Positions 1 to 7,839 of a stretch of DNA of 51,129 nt are shown piece after piece (within the stretch, counting starts at the first letter, position 1; each line of letters starts with the position of its first letter). Position numbers and translations under genes: made by a program. The DNA comes from Desulfovibrio sp. (GTDB taxonomy: Bacteria > Bacillota > Dethiobacteria > DTU022). The notes beneath the pieces were generated by a model. The model was not told the origin of the DNA. It did not search any database and saw only the letters and a list, made by a program, of their open reading frames with translations. Location: positions 1 through 51,129 of the forward strand of contig JAGUZX010000057.1 in assembly GCA_020060545.1 (NCBI GenBank), written 5' to 3'.

Positions 1-1
1 G

Positions 2-22
2 AAAAACCCTTCTGGCGAAGGG
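2..22 (-). terminator. Intrinsic terminator downstream of the DUF3786 gene
   Basis: On the minus strand a 6-bp stem (CCCTTC/GAAGGG) with a GCCA loop is followed directly by five T. It lies about 70 bases past the stop codon of the minus-strand DUF3786 gene and could end that transcript. Confidence 0.6.
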
Positions 23-67
23 GGGTTAATCAAAATTTCGGATTAACGGTATCCTGCTTCTTTTTTC

Positions 68-87
68 TCCTTCTTGCTTCTTGCTTC
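68..87. repeat. Heptanucleotide microsatellite (TTGCTTC)n
   Basis: Two perfect TTGCTTC heptads at 74-87 are preceded by a degenerate third one. The repeat lies just after the stop codon of the minus-strand DUF3786 gene. A different heptad array is found at 43026-43063, also at the 3' end of a minus-strand coding segment. Confidence 0.55.
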
Positions 88-89
88 CA

Positions 90-731
90 CTACCTTGGTT
101 CTTGTAATTGCTCCCTGCTCCACTGCAGCAGCCGCGCGGTAAGATTATTCCCAACCGCGGCGAGGTCTTCGGTGACCAGGTAATCGTTGGCCGCGGCGTC
201 AAACAGAAGCGAAGCCCTGGCCGGCATCTCCCCGTCACCCGGTTCCACTCGCAGTAAAAGCGGCAGCCTCGGCAGCGCCAGGCAGAGGAAGCTGTGCGGC
301 TCTTTGCCCGGCCTGGCGTTCAGGCGGTGCAGCGCGATTTGTCCCAGCAGCGCCGCGTCTTTGCCGAACCGTTCCGCCAGCGGGTCAAGGCAGCTCTTTT
401 TAAAGGCCGTGTTGAAGCTCTCCCCTCCCCACAGCTGGCGGAAAGGAAGCCACTTCCCCGCCGGCGGTGTGCCGGCCGCCCTGGTGAGGTAGTGCAGGAG
501 GACGAGGGCGGTGGCGGTGGACGCCTCCTTGTTTGAAGAAAAAAGCAGCACTTCGCCGGTCGGCCAGATTACCCGGTAGGCCCGGCCCAGGTAAGGGAGC
601 AGGTATTCCCGCCAGGACTGCGGGGGGTAAAAAGAGAAGGCGGCGCCGCTGGCGCGGGCCATCTCCATCGAATTTTTCTGGGCGAACTCCCGCCGCGCCT
701 CTTCCAGGACCGCGGTATAATTATCCTTCAT
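90..731 (-). CDS. DUF3786 domain protein
   Basis: This encodes 213 residues matching the DUF3786 family as I recall it: an N-terminal helical segment, then a YLGRAYRVIWPTGEV-type strand, an LLHYLTRAAGTPP motif around residues 75-87, and the GKWLPFRQLWGGESF motif. No catalytic function is established for this family, which is common in anaerobic Firmicutes and deltaproteobacteria. The start at 731 is fixed by AAAGGAGG seven to eight bases upstream. The open frame continues upstream to 1166, but that extension is only the remnant of another gene (see 760-1061). No signal peptide or membrane segment is seen, so the protein should be cytoplasmic. A terminator follows at the window edge. Confidence 0.8.
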   Translation of the reverse strand: MKDNYTAVLEEARREFAQKNSMEMARASGAAFSFYPPQSWREYLLPYLGRAYRVIWPTGEVLLFSSNKEASTATALVLLHYLTRAAGTPPAGKWLPFRQLWGGESFNTAFKKSCLDPLAERFGKDAALLGQIALHRLNARPGKEPHSFLCLALPRLPLLLRVEPGDGEMPARASLLFDAAANDYLVTEDLAAVGNNLTARLLQWSREQLQEPR

Positions 732-759
732 CGACAAACCTCCTTTAATGGCCGGGTGT

Positions 760-1061
760 TTAGATGGCAAAACCAAGGATGAAAGAGACGGCCAGAAAAA
801 GCGGCAGCGAACCCCTGGCCGCTCGCGCCGAGCCGGCGGCTTCTCCCACCGGTAAAAAACGACCCGTACTCCGATCAGGAACAAAAACAGGCCTACCGTG
901 ACCATGACCGCCCCGATCAGGAATTGCCCAAAGGACGCCGCGGGTATGCGCAGCAGCAGAAGCTGCAGCAGGACAATGGCGGCAATAATGGGGGAAACCG
1001 CCGGGATTACTTCTAAAATAATCTCCCTGACGTCTTGCAGCACGGCTGTCCCTTCTTCCAT
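760..1061 (-). pseudogene. Truncated, frameshifted DUF1538 membrane protein
   Basis: From the ATG at 1061 the frame reads MEEGTAVLQDVREIILEVIP, followed by two hydrophobic segments ending in LFLIGVRV. This is the N terminus typical of DUF1538 proteins, predicted multi-spanning membrane proteins of unknown role. At the A6 run at 854-859 (T6 on the coding strand) the family sequence moves to the next frame, which continues as FLPVGEAAGSARAARGSLPL and then FLAVSFILGFAI and stops at 760. One lost base explains the shift. Even after repair only about 100 codons remain, roughly half of a DUF1538 domain, so the gene is both frameshifted and truncated. It abuts the DUF3786 gene, whose ribosome binding site lies just beyond the stop. 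Confidence 0.7.
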
Positions 1062-1140
1062 TTTCCCGGCCGCCCGTTTAAATTTTAGCCTATTGCCGGT
1101 AGGCTGTCCACACCACCTTTGCACGAACGGGACGGCGCTG

Positions 1141-1755
1141 TCAGGCGGCCGGCCAGATTGTTTCAACGGCCAGACGCACCGCCCGCGACAGGTCTCTGAT
1201 GGACCAGCTGGGGTATGCCGGCTGCAGCAGGGCCAGCCCGTGGTCGGCCGGCAGGTGGATCAATCCGGCCGGCACGGCAGGCCCCCGCCGTTTGAATGCA
1301 TGCAGCACCCTGTACATGACGTAATTGCATACATAGGTGCCGGCGCTGCTGGATATCTCCGCCGGCAGCCCATCTCCTTTGAGCCGTTCGACGATGGCGC
1401 GAAGGGGTAGGGTCGCAAAGTAAGCGTCATCTCCCGCCGGCTCAATCGGCGCATCTTCGTATTGTTTGCCGCTGCTGTCGGCCCCGGCGCAGCAGTTGAT
1501 GGCCACTCTTTCCACGCTGATTTTTGTCCGCCCCGCGGCCAGGCCGAGCATGAGCACGGCGTCGGGGCTGAGCTCCTCGATCCAGCCGCTGATTTGCCGC
1601 CATGCCTCCAAGAAGACGACCGGCAGGATCCGTCCCGTCACCCGGCAGCCGCCGATTTTTTTTTGATGCAGCAGTTTTACCGTTTGTTCCGAGGGGTTAG
1701 ACGGCAGCCCCTGGAAAGGCTCAAACCCGGTCAGCAGTAAAGTTTTCATCCTCAT
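1141..1755 (-). CDS. pcp: Pyroglutamyl-peptidase I (pyrrolidone-carboxylate peptidase)
   Basis: This is a 204-residue cysteine peptidase of family C15, which removes N-terminal pyroglutamate from peptides in the cytoplasm. The triad is visible: Glu82 in the ISVERVAIN motif, Cys143 in AGTYVCNYVMY and His167 in GLIHLPA. The N terminus LLLTGFEPFQGLPSNPS is the family signature, and the length is normal (about 200-215 residues). The start MRMK at 1755 is preceded by GGAGGGAGG at good spacing; an alternative ATG lies two codons further in. The gene diverges from the helicase gene at 1933, and the DUF1538 remnant follows within 80 bases on the same strand. Confidence 0.93.
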   Translation of the reverse strand: MRMKTLLLTGFEPFQGLPSNPSEQTVKLLHQKKIGGCRVTGRILPVVFLEAWRQISGWIEELSPDAVLMLGLAAGRTKISVERVAINCCAGADSSGKQYEDAPIEPAGDDAYFATLPLRAIVERLKGDGLPAEISSSAGTYVCNYVMYRVLHAFKRRGPAVPAGLIHLPADHGLALLQPAYPSWSIRDLSRAVRLAVETIWPAA

Positions 1756-1932
1756 AACGCCTCCCTCCTCAAGTATTTTTCCTCTTTTCTATTATAATGG
1801 AAAGGGCGGGGGAGAGACAGCCGGATCGTCAGCGTGCCCCGGCAGAAAAAGGGAAATTGCGCCGTGGAGCAGAAAATAAATTAAAAAGCCATGTATACGC
1901 GAACATGTATACGTGCAATAGGAGGGCAACGT

Positions 1933-3912
1933 GTGGAACAGCAAAATTACCGCAACCTCCCGCCGGGAAAACCCGGTCAGGCCTGGCTGGAACGGCTCCG
2001 GCGGGAGCTGAACGAGGCCCAGTTTACATTTGCCACGGCTGATGCCCCGGTCATCCTCGGTTTGGCCGGGCCGGGATCGGGAAAAACGAGGGCGCTGGTT
2101 TACCGCTGCGCCAACCTCCTGAAAAGCGGCGTCTCCCCGGAAGAGGTGCTGCTGCTTACTTTTACCAACAAGGCCGCCGAAGAGATGAAGGAGCGCTTAA
2201 AAAAGCTGCTCGGTGCCTGGCCGCAGGAGCTCTGGGCCGGCACCTTTCACAGCACCGGCGCCCGGATCCTGCGCCGCCATGCTCTCCTGGCCGGCCGGGC
2301 CAACAACTTTACGATCCTGGATGAAGAGGACAGCAGGGCGCTGTTCAAACAGATTGCCGGTTCCCGAACTCCTCCTTTAAACGACGAGGAGCGGAACCTG
2401 CTGGTCAAACGGGGGCTCCTCGGACGGGTGATCACCCAGGCCCGTAATTCCAACCTGACGGTAAAAGAGGTTGTCGACGAGTATTACCCTTACCACTGGG
2501 AGTACGCCGGCTTGATTGGGGAGCTGGCGGAGCTCTATGCGCGCAAGAAACAGGAGGGCAACGCTTTCGATTTCGACGACCTGCTTCTCTGGTGGCTCGA
2601 TCTTTTCGAAAACCATCCCCAGGTGCGGGAGCGCTACCAGGAGCGGTTTAAACATGTCCTGGTGGACGAGTTCCAGGACACCAACGTGATCCAGGGCCGC
2701 ATCGTGGACCTTTTTGCCGGGGGAAGCTCGCTCTGCGTGGTGGGGGATGACGCCCAGTCCATTTACGGCTTCCGCTTTGCCAACGTCGGCAACATCCTCT
2801 CCTTTCCAGAAAAATACCCGCACAGCCTGGTTGTCCGCATGGAGCGGAACTACCGCAGCACCCCGGAAATCGTGGCACTCGCCGACCGCTCCATTTCGTT
2901 TAACCGGGCGCAGCTTCCCAAGGCGCTTTATTCCTGTAACCCCTCCGGCGCAAAACCCCGCGTGGCCGGGATACGCACCGCCGACCAGGAGGCCTCCTAC
3001 GTGGTCCGGCGCGTCCTCGAGCTTCACCGGGAGGGGATTCCCCTGCAAGAGATGGCGGTGCTTTACCGGAGCGCTTACCTCTCTTCCGCCGTGGAGCTCG
3101 AGCTGGTGCGCCGGGGTATTTCTTACCGCACTTTCGGGGGGCTCAAATTTTTTCAAAAGGCCCATATCAAGGACGTCATCGCCTTTTTAAAGGTTTTCTA
3201 CAATCCCTTTGACGAGAGCGCCTGGCGGCGCATCGCCACCCTCCAGCCCGGGATCGGCCCCGCTTCCTTCGAGCGGACCTGGTTGAAGCTAAAGCAGTGC
3301 GGCAATCCGCTGGAAGCGGTCCTGGCCGGGGAGGTCTCGCCCACCCGGGGGAAAGAGGGCTGGGAGTCGCTGCGCGGCATTCTCCGGGCCGCCGGCGCCC
3401 AGGATCAAAGCGCACCCCGCATGATTACCGCGGTGATGACCGGCGGATATGATCAAATCCTTGAAAAAAACTACCCCGACCAGCCGGAGGAGCGCCGCCG
3501 GGGGGTCGAGCGCCTCGCTTACTACGCCGCCCGGTTTGCATCGCTGCCCTCCTTCCTGGAATCGCTGGCCCTGGAGGAGTCGCTTTTCGCCGGCGCCGCC
3601 GCGTCGCCCGAAAGTGAAGGCGACTACCTGGTCCTCTCCACCATCCACAGCGCCAAGGGCAAGGAGTGGGAGGCGGTTTTTGTGGTCGGCCTGAATGACG
3701 GCCACTTTCCCCGCCGTGATGACGAGCGCAATCTATCCGAGGAGCGCCGCCTTTTTTACGTGGCGGTGACCAGGGCGCGGCGTTTTCTTTTTCTGACCAC
3801 ATACCGGGACGAATACCGCGGCTGGGTTGCCTCGACCGGCGGACCGTCCCTTTTTTTAAAAGAACTTCCTCCCGAGTGCTATGATGTCGAAATTGCGGAA
3901 GAATACGACTAG
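1933..3912 (+). CDS. UvrD/PcrA-type superfamily 1 DNA helicase
   Basis: This 659-residue ATP-dependent 3'-5' DNA helicase has a Q motif (LNEAQ, about residue 27), Walker A GPGSGKT (about 46-52), motif Ia LLLTFTNKAAEEM, motif II VDEFQDTN (about 244-251), motif III GDDAQSIYGFR, motif IV RNYRST, motif V STIHSAKGKEW and motif VI FYVAVTRAR. It is shorter than typical PcrA (over 700 residues) and lacks the long C-terminal tail. I therefore call it a UvrD/Rep-family helicase rather than PcrA. The GTG at 1933 is chosen because AGGAGGG lies six bases upstream; an in-frame ATG at 1891 has no such site. A TATAAT sequence at 1792-1797 may be its -10 box. The thioesterase gene follows after 16 bases. Confidence 0.9.
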   Translation: MEQQNYRNLPPGKPGQAWLERLRRELNEAQFTFATADAPVILGLAGPGSGKTRALVYRCANLLKSGVSPEEVLLLTFTNKAAEEMKERLKKLLGAWPQELWAGTFHSTGARILRRHALLAGRANNFTILDEEDSRALFKQIAGSRTPPLNDEERNLLVKRGLLGRVITQARNSNLTVKEVVDEYYPYHWEYAGLIGELAELYARKKQEGNAFDFDDLLLWWLDLFENHPQVRERYQERFKHVLVDEFQDTNVIQGRIVDLFAGGSSLCVVGDDAQSIYGFRFANVGNILSFPEKYPHSLVVRMERNYRSTPEIVALADRSISFNRAQLPKALYSCNPSGAKPRVAGIRTADQEASYVVRRVLELHREGIPLQEMAVLYRSAYLSSAVELELVRRGISYRTFGGLKFFQKAHIKDVIAFLKVFYNPFDESAWRRIATLQPGIGPASFERTWLKLKQCGNPLEAVLAGEVSPTRGKEGWESLRGILRAAGAQDQSAPRMITAVMTGGYDQILEKNYPDQPEERRRGVERLAYYAARFASLPSFLESLALEESLFAGAAASPESEGDYLVLSTIHSAKGKEWEAVFVVGLNDGHFPRRDDERNLSEERRLFYVAVTRARRFLFLTTYRDEYRGWVASTGGPSLFLKELPPECYDVEIAEEYD

Positions 3913-3928
3913 GAGGCGGCGGTGTGAT

Positions 3929-4345
3929 ATGGATCAAAAGGATATGATTGAAATAATTGAAGCGTCACCCTACTGGAACCACCTTGGAATGAAAATCCGC
4001 TGCATGGAACCGGGATATGCCGAGGTCGCGATGCCCTTTAAAGAAGAGCTCAGCCAGCTCTTATTTGTCATGCACGGCGGCGCCGTGGCTTCGCTCCTGG
4101 ATGCAGCCGGGGCGGTCTCCTTTTTGAAGCTGTTGGATTTGGAGAAGGAAACTATCACCACGGCAGAGATGAAGCTGAACTATCTTAATCCCGTGACCAT
4201 GGACCAAAAGGAGATTGTGGCCACCGCCCGGGTAGTTAAAAAAGGGAAAACCCTGGGAGTTGCTCTGATAGAGGCCAAAAACGGATCTTTAGAGCCTATC
4301 GCCATTGGTATCGGCACTTATGCCGTCATTTCCCGCTTAACTTAG
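3929..4345 (+). CDS. PaaI/4HBT hotdog-fold acyl-CoA thioesterase
   Basis: This 138-residue single hotdog-domain protein belongs to the PaaI-like thioesterases. The conserved segment HGGAVASLLDAAGAV (about residues 50-64) contains the HGG turn and the acidic residue that activates water in this family, and MKLNYLNPV follows as the usual next strand. Such enzymes hydrolyse acyl- or aroyl-CoA thioesters in the cytosol; the substrate cannot be read from sequence. The ATG at 3929 sits 12 bases after AGGAGG, rather far, but no nearer in-frame start exists. Its position right behind the helicase gene suggests co-transcription without an obvious functional link. Confidence 0.85.
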   Translation: MDQKDMIEIIEASPYWNHLGMKIRCMEPGYAEVAMPFKEELSQLLFVMHGGAVASLLDAAGAVSFLKLLDLEKETITTAEMKLNYLNPVTMDQKEIVATARVVKKGKTLGVALIEAKNGSLEPIAIGIGTYAVISRLT

Positions 4346-4360
4346 GCGCCGGCGCCCGGG

Positions 4361-4401
4361 CAAATAGTTCATTTGGTGCCAGGCACCAAATGAACTATTT
4401 G
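4361..4401. repeat. Perfect 20-bp palindrome centred on GGTGCC-A-GGCACC
   Basis: Two perfectly complementary 20-base arms surround a single central A at 4381. The inner core TTTGGTGCC/GGCACCAAA matches part of the repeat at 46632-46668. It could act as a terminator-like hairpin for the upstream gene, but there is no clear T run after it and the same core recurs elsewhere. A dispersed intergenic palindrome is the more likely explanation. Confidence 0.8.
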
Positions 4402-4453
4402 AAAAATTAGTCAGTTGTGGGCATTAGTTCAAATATTGTGGAGGTGGTTCAAG

Positions 4454-4738
4454 GTGGTTTACGGGGGTGGAGGAGCTGCTGCCGCCGCCGCGGCGATCGC
4501 TCAGGCGATCAAGGCGTCAGGCGCCATAGTCAGTGTCGGCCCGGAAGACTTCATGCAGATTGTGGACAAAGCGGACAAGCCGCTGGTGGTAGCATCGGAG
4601 AACCATTTTGTAGTAACCCGTTATAAATACTTGACAGGGTACAAGGGGCTTGTGTTCTTTACCAGCTCCCCCGCCCCGTTAATGTTTAAGAGCGGGGCCG
4701 AGCTGGTTAGCGCCAAAAAGATCTGGATCCCGGGTTAA
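4454..4738 (+). CDS. Conserved-looking small protein of unknown function
   Basis: This encodes 94 residues starting at a GTG with GGAGGTGG eight bases upstream. The N terminus is a glycine/alanine-rich stretch (GGGG then AAAAAAAIAQAI) that could be a short hydrophobic helix. The rest reads as compact beta-rich sequence with SVGPEDFMQIVDKADKPLVVASE and a closing KIWIPG. I do not recognise a family. Codon use and the good ribosome binding site argue that it is real. It stands alone between a dispersed palindrome and the convergent flavoprotein gene. Confidence 0.65.
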   Translation: MVYGGGGAAAAAAAIAQAIKASGAIVSVGPEDFMQIVDKADKPLVVASENHFVVTRYKYLTGYKGLVFFTSSPAPLMFKSGAELVSAKKIWIPG

Positions 4739-4785
4739 ACGGGCGCGATGACCGGGTGCTTAAACGCCCGGCACCAAATTTTTAA

Positions 4786-5910
4786 TCAGTCTATGAATTC
4801 CGCCACCATTTCGGCCAGGCTGAGGCAGGCGGTTAGGCCGGGCGATTCGATGCCGATTAAATTAACCACTCCCGGCAGGCCCCGCCCGGCTTCATGGCAG
4901 ACCACAAAATCGCGGAAAGGCTGCCCCTTTCCCTGGAGCTTCGGGCGGATACCGGCCATTTCCGGTTCCAGGTCCGAAAGCTCCAGGAAAGGGAGGATCT
5001 CTTTGATCGCGCCGTAAAAGTCCGCCGCGTGGCCGGGATCAACCCTGTAATCGAGGCTGTCGACGTACACGGCGTTCGGCCCGAGCCTGAGCCGCCCGTC
5101 CAAGGTTTTCGTCGCGTGGATCCCCAGGCCGGTTAGTTCCGCCAGAGGAGGAGGGTAGATGAGCCTTTTGACCATGCCGGCCTTGGCATATGGAACGCTG
5201 AAATACTCGCCTTTGCAGGGGAATATTTGATAACCGGCCTCCGCCGGATCGATGCCCAGCATCGCGGCGACCCGGTCCGCGGCCAGGCCGGCGCAATTAA
5301 CCAGCCAGCGGCAACGGAGCGCCTCAAAAGTCCCGTCGGGGTTCCGGTAGGCCACCCGGTAGCCTTCAGCGAGGGGATCCAGCCCAATCACCTCGTGGCG
5401 GTAAGCGGGCAGGGCCCCGTTTTGCTTCGCCAGATACTCCAGGCGCGACATCAACTGGTGCGAATCAACAATGCCCGTCGAAGGGGAAAACAGTGCGCCC
5501 GCACTCCTGGCGTGGGGTTCCAGGCTTAAAACCTGCTTTTGATCGAGCCACTGGAGATCAGTCACCCCGTTAGCAGCGGCCTGGAGATACAGAGCCTGCA
5601 GGTGCGGCAGGTCAGAGTCGCTGCGGGCCAGAATCAGCTTTCCGGTGCGCCGGCAGCTGATTTTCGAAGATTCGCAGAACCGGTAAAGTTTGCGGTTTCC
5701 CTCCACGCAAAGAGACGCTTTCAGGCTTTGGGAAGGGTAATAGATCCCGGCATGGATCACTTCGCTGTTACGGCTCGAGGTTTCCTGCCCGAACCCGGTA
5801 TGGCGTTCCAAAATCGTTACGGAGAACCGGTTAAATCGATTGGTTATCTCAACCGCCGCCGCCAGGCCGACTACGCCCGCTCCCACAATGACAACATCCA
5901 CCTGGTCCAC
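4786..5910 (-). CDS. lhgO: FAD-dependent oxidoreductase, L-2-hydroxyglutarate oxidase-like
   Basis: This 374-residue DAO-fold flavoprotein begins with the dinucleotide-binding motif VVIVGAGVVGLAAAVEI. It continues with SSRNSEVIHAGIYYP (about residues 45-60), a signature of the LhgO/L-2-hydroxyglutarate dehydrogenase family, and CKGEYFSV and MAGIRPKL in the substrate domain. The expected reaction is oxidation of L-2-hydroxyglutarate to 2-oxoglutarate. The GTG at 5910 is chosen because AGGAGC lies nine bases upstream and the FAD motif should start within about ten residues of the N terminus. The frame stays open to 6060 without family similarity. It is transcribed away from cimA. A related glycerol-3-phosphate-type substrate cannot be excluded. 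Confidence 0.78.
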   Translation of the reverse strand: MDQVDVVIVGAGVVGLAAAVEITNRFNRFSVTILERHTGFGQETSSRNSEVIHAGIYYPSQSLKASLCVEGNRKLYRFCESSKISCRRTGKLILARSDSDLPHLQALYLQAAANGVTDLQWLDQKQVLSLEPHARSAGALFSPSTGIVDSHQLMSRLEYLAKQNGALPAYRHEVIGLDPLAEGYRVAYRNPDGTFEALRCRWLVNCAGLAADRVAAMLGIDPAEAGYQIFPCKGEYFSVPYAKAGMVKRLIYPPPLAELTGLGIHATKTLDGRLRLGPNAVYVDSLDYRVDPGHAADFYGAIKEILPFLELSDLEPEMAGIRPKLQGKGQPFRDFVVCHEAGRGLPGVVNLIGIESPGLTACLSLAEMVAEFID

Positions 5911-6092
5911 CCTGCAATGCTCCTTTCTGCCTGAACAGCTGAATATTGCCGGCCCGCGCCGGGCGCTGCCGCGCGATGAGCACCGTGACCATATTTCAGC
6001 AAGGTTTGTACAATTCGCGCTCCGATGGCCGGATCCTGCCTCCAGCGAATCGCTCCGCATATTGGCTGCTGATTATTTTCAACATTCATGGA

Positions 6093-6122
6093 TAGACAGC
6101 GCAGCAAGGGGTGTTGTATAAT
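6093..6122 (+). promoter_or_regulatory. Candidate sigma-A promoter of the cimA operon
   Basis: TAGACA at 6093-6098 and a perfect TATAAT at 6117-6122 are separated by 18 bases, in the divergent gap upstream of cimA. A start near 6129 would give a leader of about 35 bases, too short for a riboswitch. Confidence 0.55.
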
Positions 6123-6162
6123 ACATTTAATTTTACCGGCGGCACGAAGGGGAGGGCACTGG

Positions 6163-7791
6163 ATGGCAGACCTGGCAATCTACGATACTACTTTGCGGGA
6201 CGGAACGCAGCGGGAAGGGATTTCCCTTTCGGTCAATGATAAATTAAAGATCGCCGAAAAACTGGATCTATTGGGCGTAAACTATATCGAGGGGGGATGG
6301 CCCGGTTCAAACCCCAAAGATATGGATTTTTTTAATAAAGCCCGGGAGGTTAAATTCAAGCAGGCCCGCCTCTGCGCTTTCGGGAGCACCCGCCGCCCCG
6401 GGGTCGGCGTGCGCGACGATCAGAACATCAGGGCGCTCGTGGAGGCGGATACAGCGGCGGTAACCATTTTCGGCAAGAGCTGGGATTTCCACGTCTTCAA
6501 CGCGCTTTTCACCAGCCTGGACGAGAACCTGGCCATGATCAGAGAGAGCGTCGCTTATTTAAAGTCTCTTGGCCGCGAAGTGATCTACGACGCCGAGCAT
6601 TTCTTTGACGGCTACAAAAGCAACCCGGTTTACGCCATGGAAACGATCCGCGCCGCGGCGGAAAGCGGCGCAGACGTGGTGGTCCTTTGCGATACTAACG
6701 GCGGGCTGATGCCCTGGGAGCTGGAGGAAACGCTGGAAGCCGTCGGACGGGCTGTCAAGGCGCCCTTAGGCATCCATGCCCATGACGATGCCGGGATGGC
6801 CGCCGCCAACACCCTGCTGGCGGTGCGCAAGGGGGTAACGCAGATCCAGGGGACGATCAACGGTTACGGTGAGCGGTGCGGCAACGCCAACCTCTGCACG
6901 ATTATTCCCACCCTGCAGTTAAAGCTTGGCCTGGCGGTTGTCTCCCCGGAACAGCTCCAGGGGCTGACCAAGCTTTCCCGCTACGTGGCGGAGCTGGCCA
7001 ATATCGTGCCCATGGAACAGCAGCCGTACGTGGGTTACAACGCTTTCGCCCATAAAGGGGGCATCCATGTGGATGCCGTCAGCAAGCGCCCGGAGACTTA
7101 CGAGCACGTCGATCCGCTGGCGGTGGGTAACAGGCGCCGCATTCTCGTTTCGGAGCTGGCCGGGCGCAGTAATATTTTTCTCAAGGCCAGGGAAAATAAT
7201 ATCGCCTTACTGAAGGAGCACCCCGAGACGAAAGTGGTCCTGGAGCTGCTCAAAGAGATGGAGCACGCCGGTTACCAGTTCGAGGGGGCCGACGGCTCTT
7301 TCGAGCTGCTGGTTTTAAAAACCCTTCAGGCCTATACTCCTTTGTTCAAGCTGGAAGGATTTCGGTTGATCGTGGAGAAAAGAGATAATGGCCGGCTTTA
7401 TTCCGAAGCTACCATTAAAGTCCGGGTTGGCGACCAGGAGGTGCACACGGCGGCGGAAGGGAACGGGCCGGTCAACGCCCTGGACAACGCTTTGCGTAAA
7501 GCCCTAGAGGGGATTTACCCGGCCCTGAAAGAGATCAAACTGGCGGACTACAAGGTCCGCGTCCTGGACGGGAAGGATGGGACGGGTTCCCAGGTGCGGG
7601 TGTTGATCGAATCCCGCGACGATCAGAAGAGCTGGGGGACGGTCGGCGTTTCCACAAACATCATCGAGGCCAGCTGGCTGGCCCTGGTTGACAGCCTGGA
7701 ATACGGTTTAATCTGCCGCAGGCTGCCCGGAACCGAACTGGAGAACGTAAAAGGGGTGCTCCGACAACTCAAGACGGATATACTTTATTGA
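6163..7791 (+). CDS. cimA: (R)-citramalate synthase
   Basis: This 542-residue enzyme condenses pyruvate with acetyl-CoA to (R)-citramalate, the first step of the threonine-independent route to isoleucine. The N-terminal TIM barrel starts with [18 protein letters not shown] and carries the metal-binding HAHDDAG motif near residue 204 and [11 protein letters not shown]. The C-terminal LeuA-type dimer/regulatory domain spans roughly residues 400-542, ending in DSLEYGL. The length and the [15 protein letters not shown] linker separate it from 2-isopropylmalate synthase and match the CimA type of Clostridia. The ATG at 6163 has GGGGAGGG upstream. The core-MetE-like gene follows after 48 bases, so the two may share a transcript. 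Confidence 0.9.
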   Translation: MADLAIYDTTLRDGTQREGISLSVNDKLKIAEKLDLLGVNYIEGGWPGSNPKDMDFFNKAREVKFKQARLCAFGSTRRPGVGVRDDQNIRALVEADTAAVTIFGKSWDFHVFNALFTSLDENLAMIRESVAYLKSLGREVIYDAEHFFDGYKSNPVYAMETIRAAAESGADVVVLCDTNGGLMPWELEETLEAVGRAVKAPLGIHAHDDAGMAAANTLLAVRKGVTQIQGTINGYGERCGNANLCTIIPTLQLKLGLAVVSPEQLQGLTKLSRYVAELANIVPMEQQPYVGYNAFAHKGGIHVDAVSKRPETYEHVDPLAVGNRRRILVSELAGRSNIFLKARENNIALLKEHPETKVVLELLKEMEHAGYQFEGADGSFELLVLKTLQAYTPLFKLEGFRLIVEKRDNGRLYSEATIKVRVGDQEVHTAAEGNGPVNALDNALRKALEGIYPALKEIKLADYKVRVLDGKDGTGSQVRVLIESRDDQKSWGTVGVSTNIIEASWLALVDSLEYGLICRRLPGTELENVKGVLRQLKTDILY

Positions 7792-7839
7792 ACAGGCGCT
7801 CCGGCAAGAAAATATACTCGCTATGACGGAGGGGTTGCG

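Noticed and set aside
2377-3165. A 262-codon minus-strand open frame inside the helicase gene
   Set aside because: It is antisense to conserved helicase motifs. High-GC coding DNA often leaves such open shadow frames.
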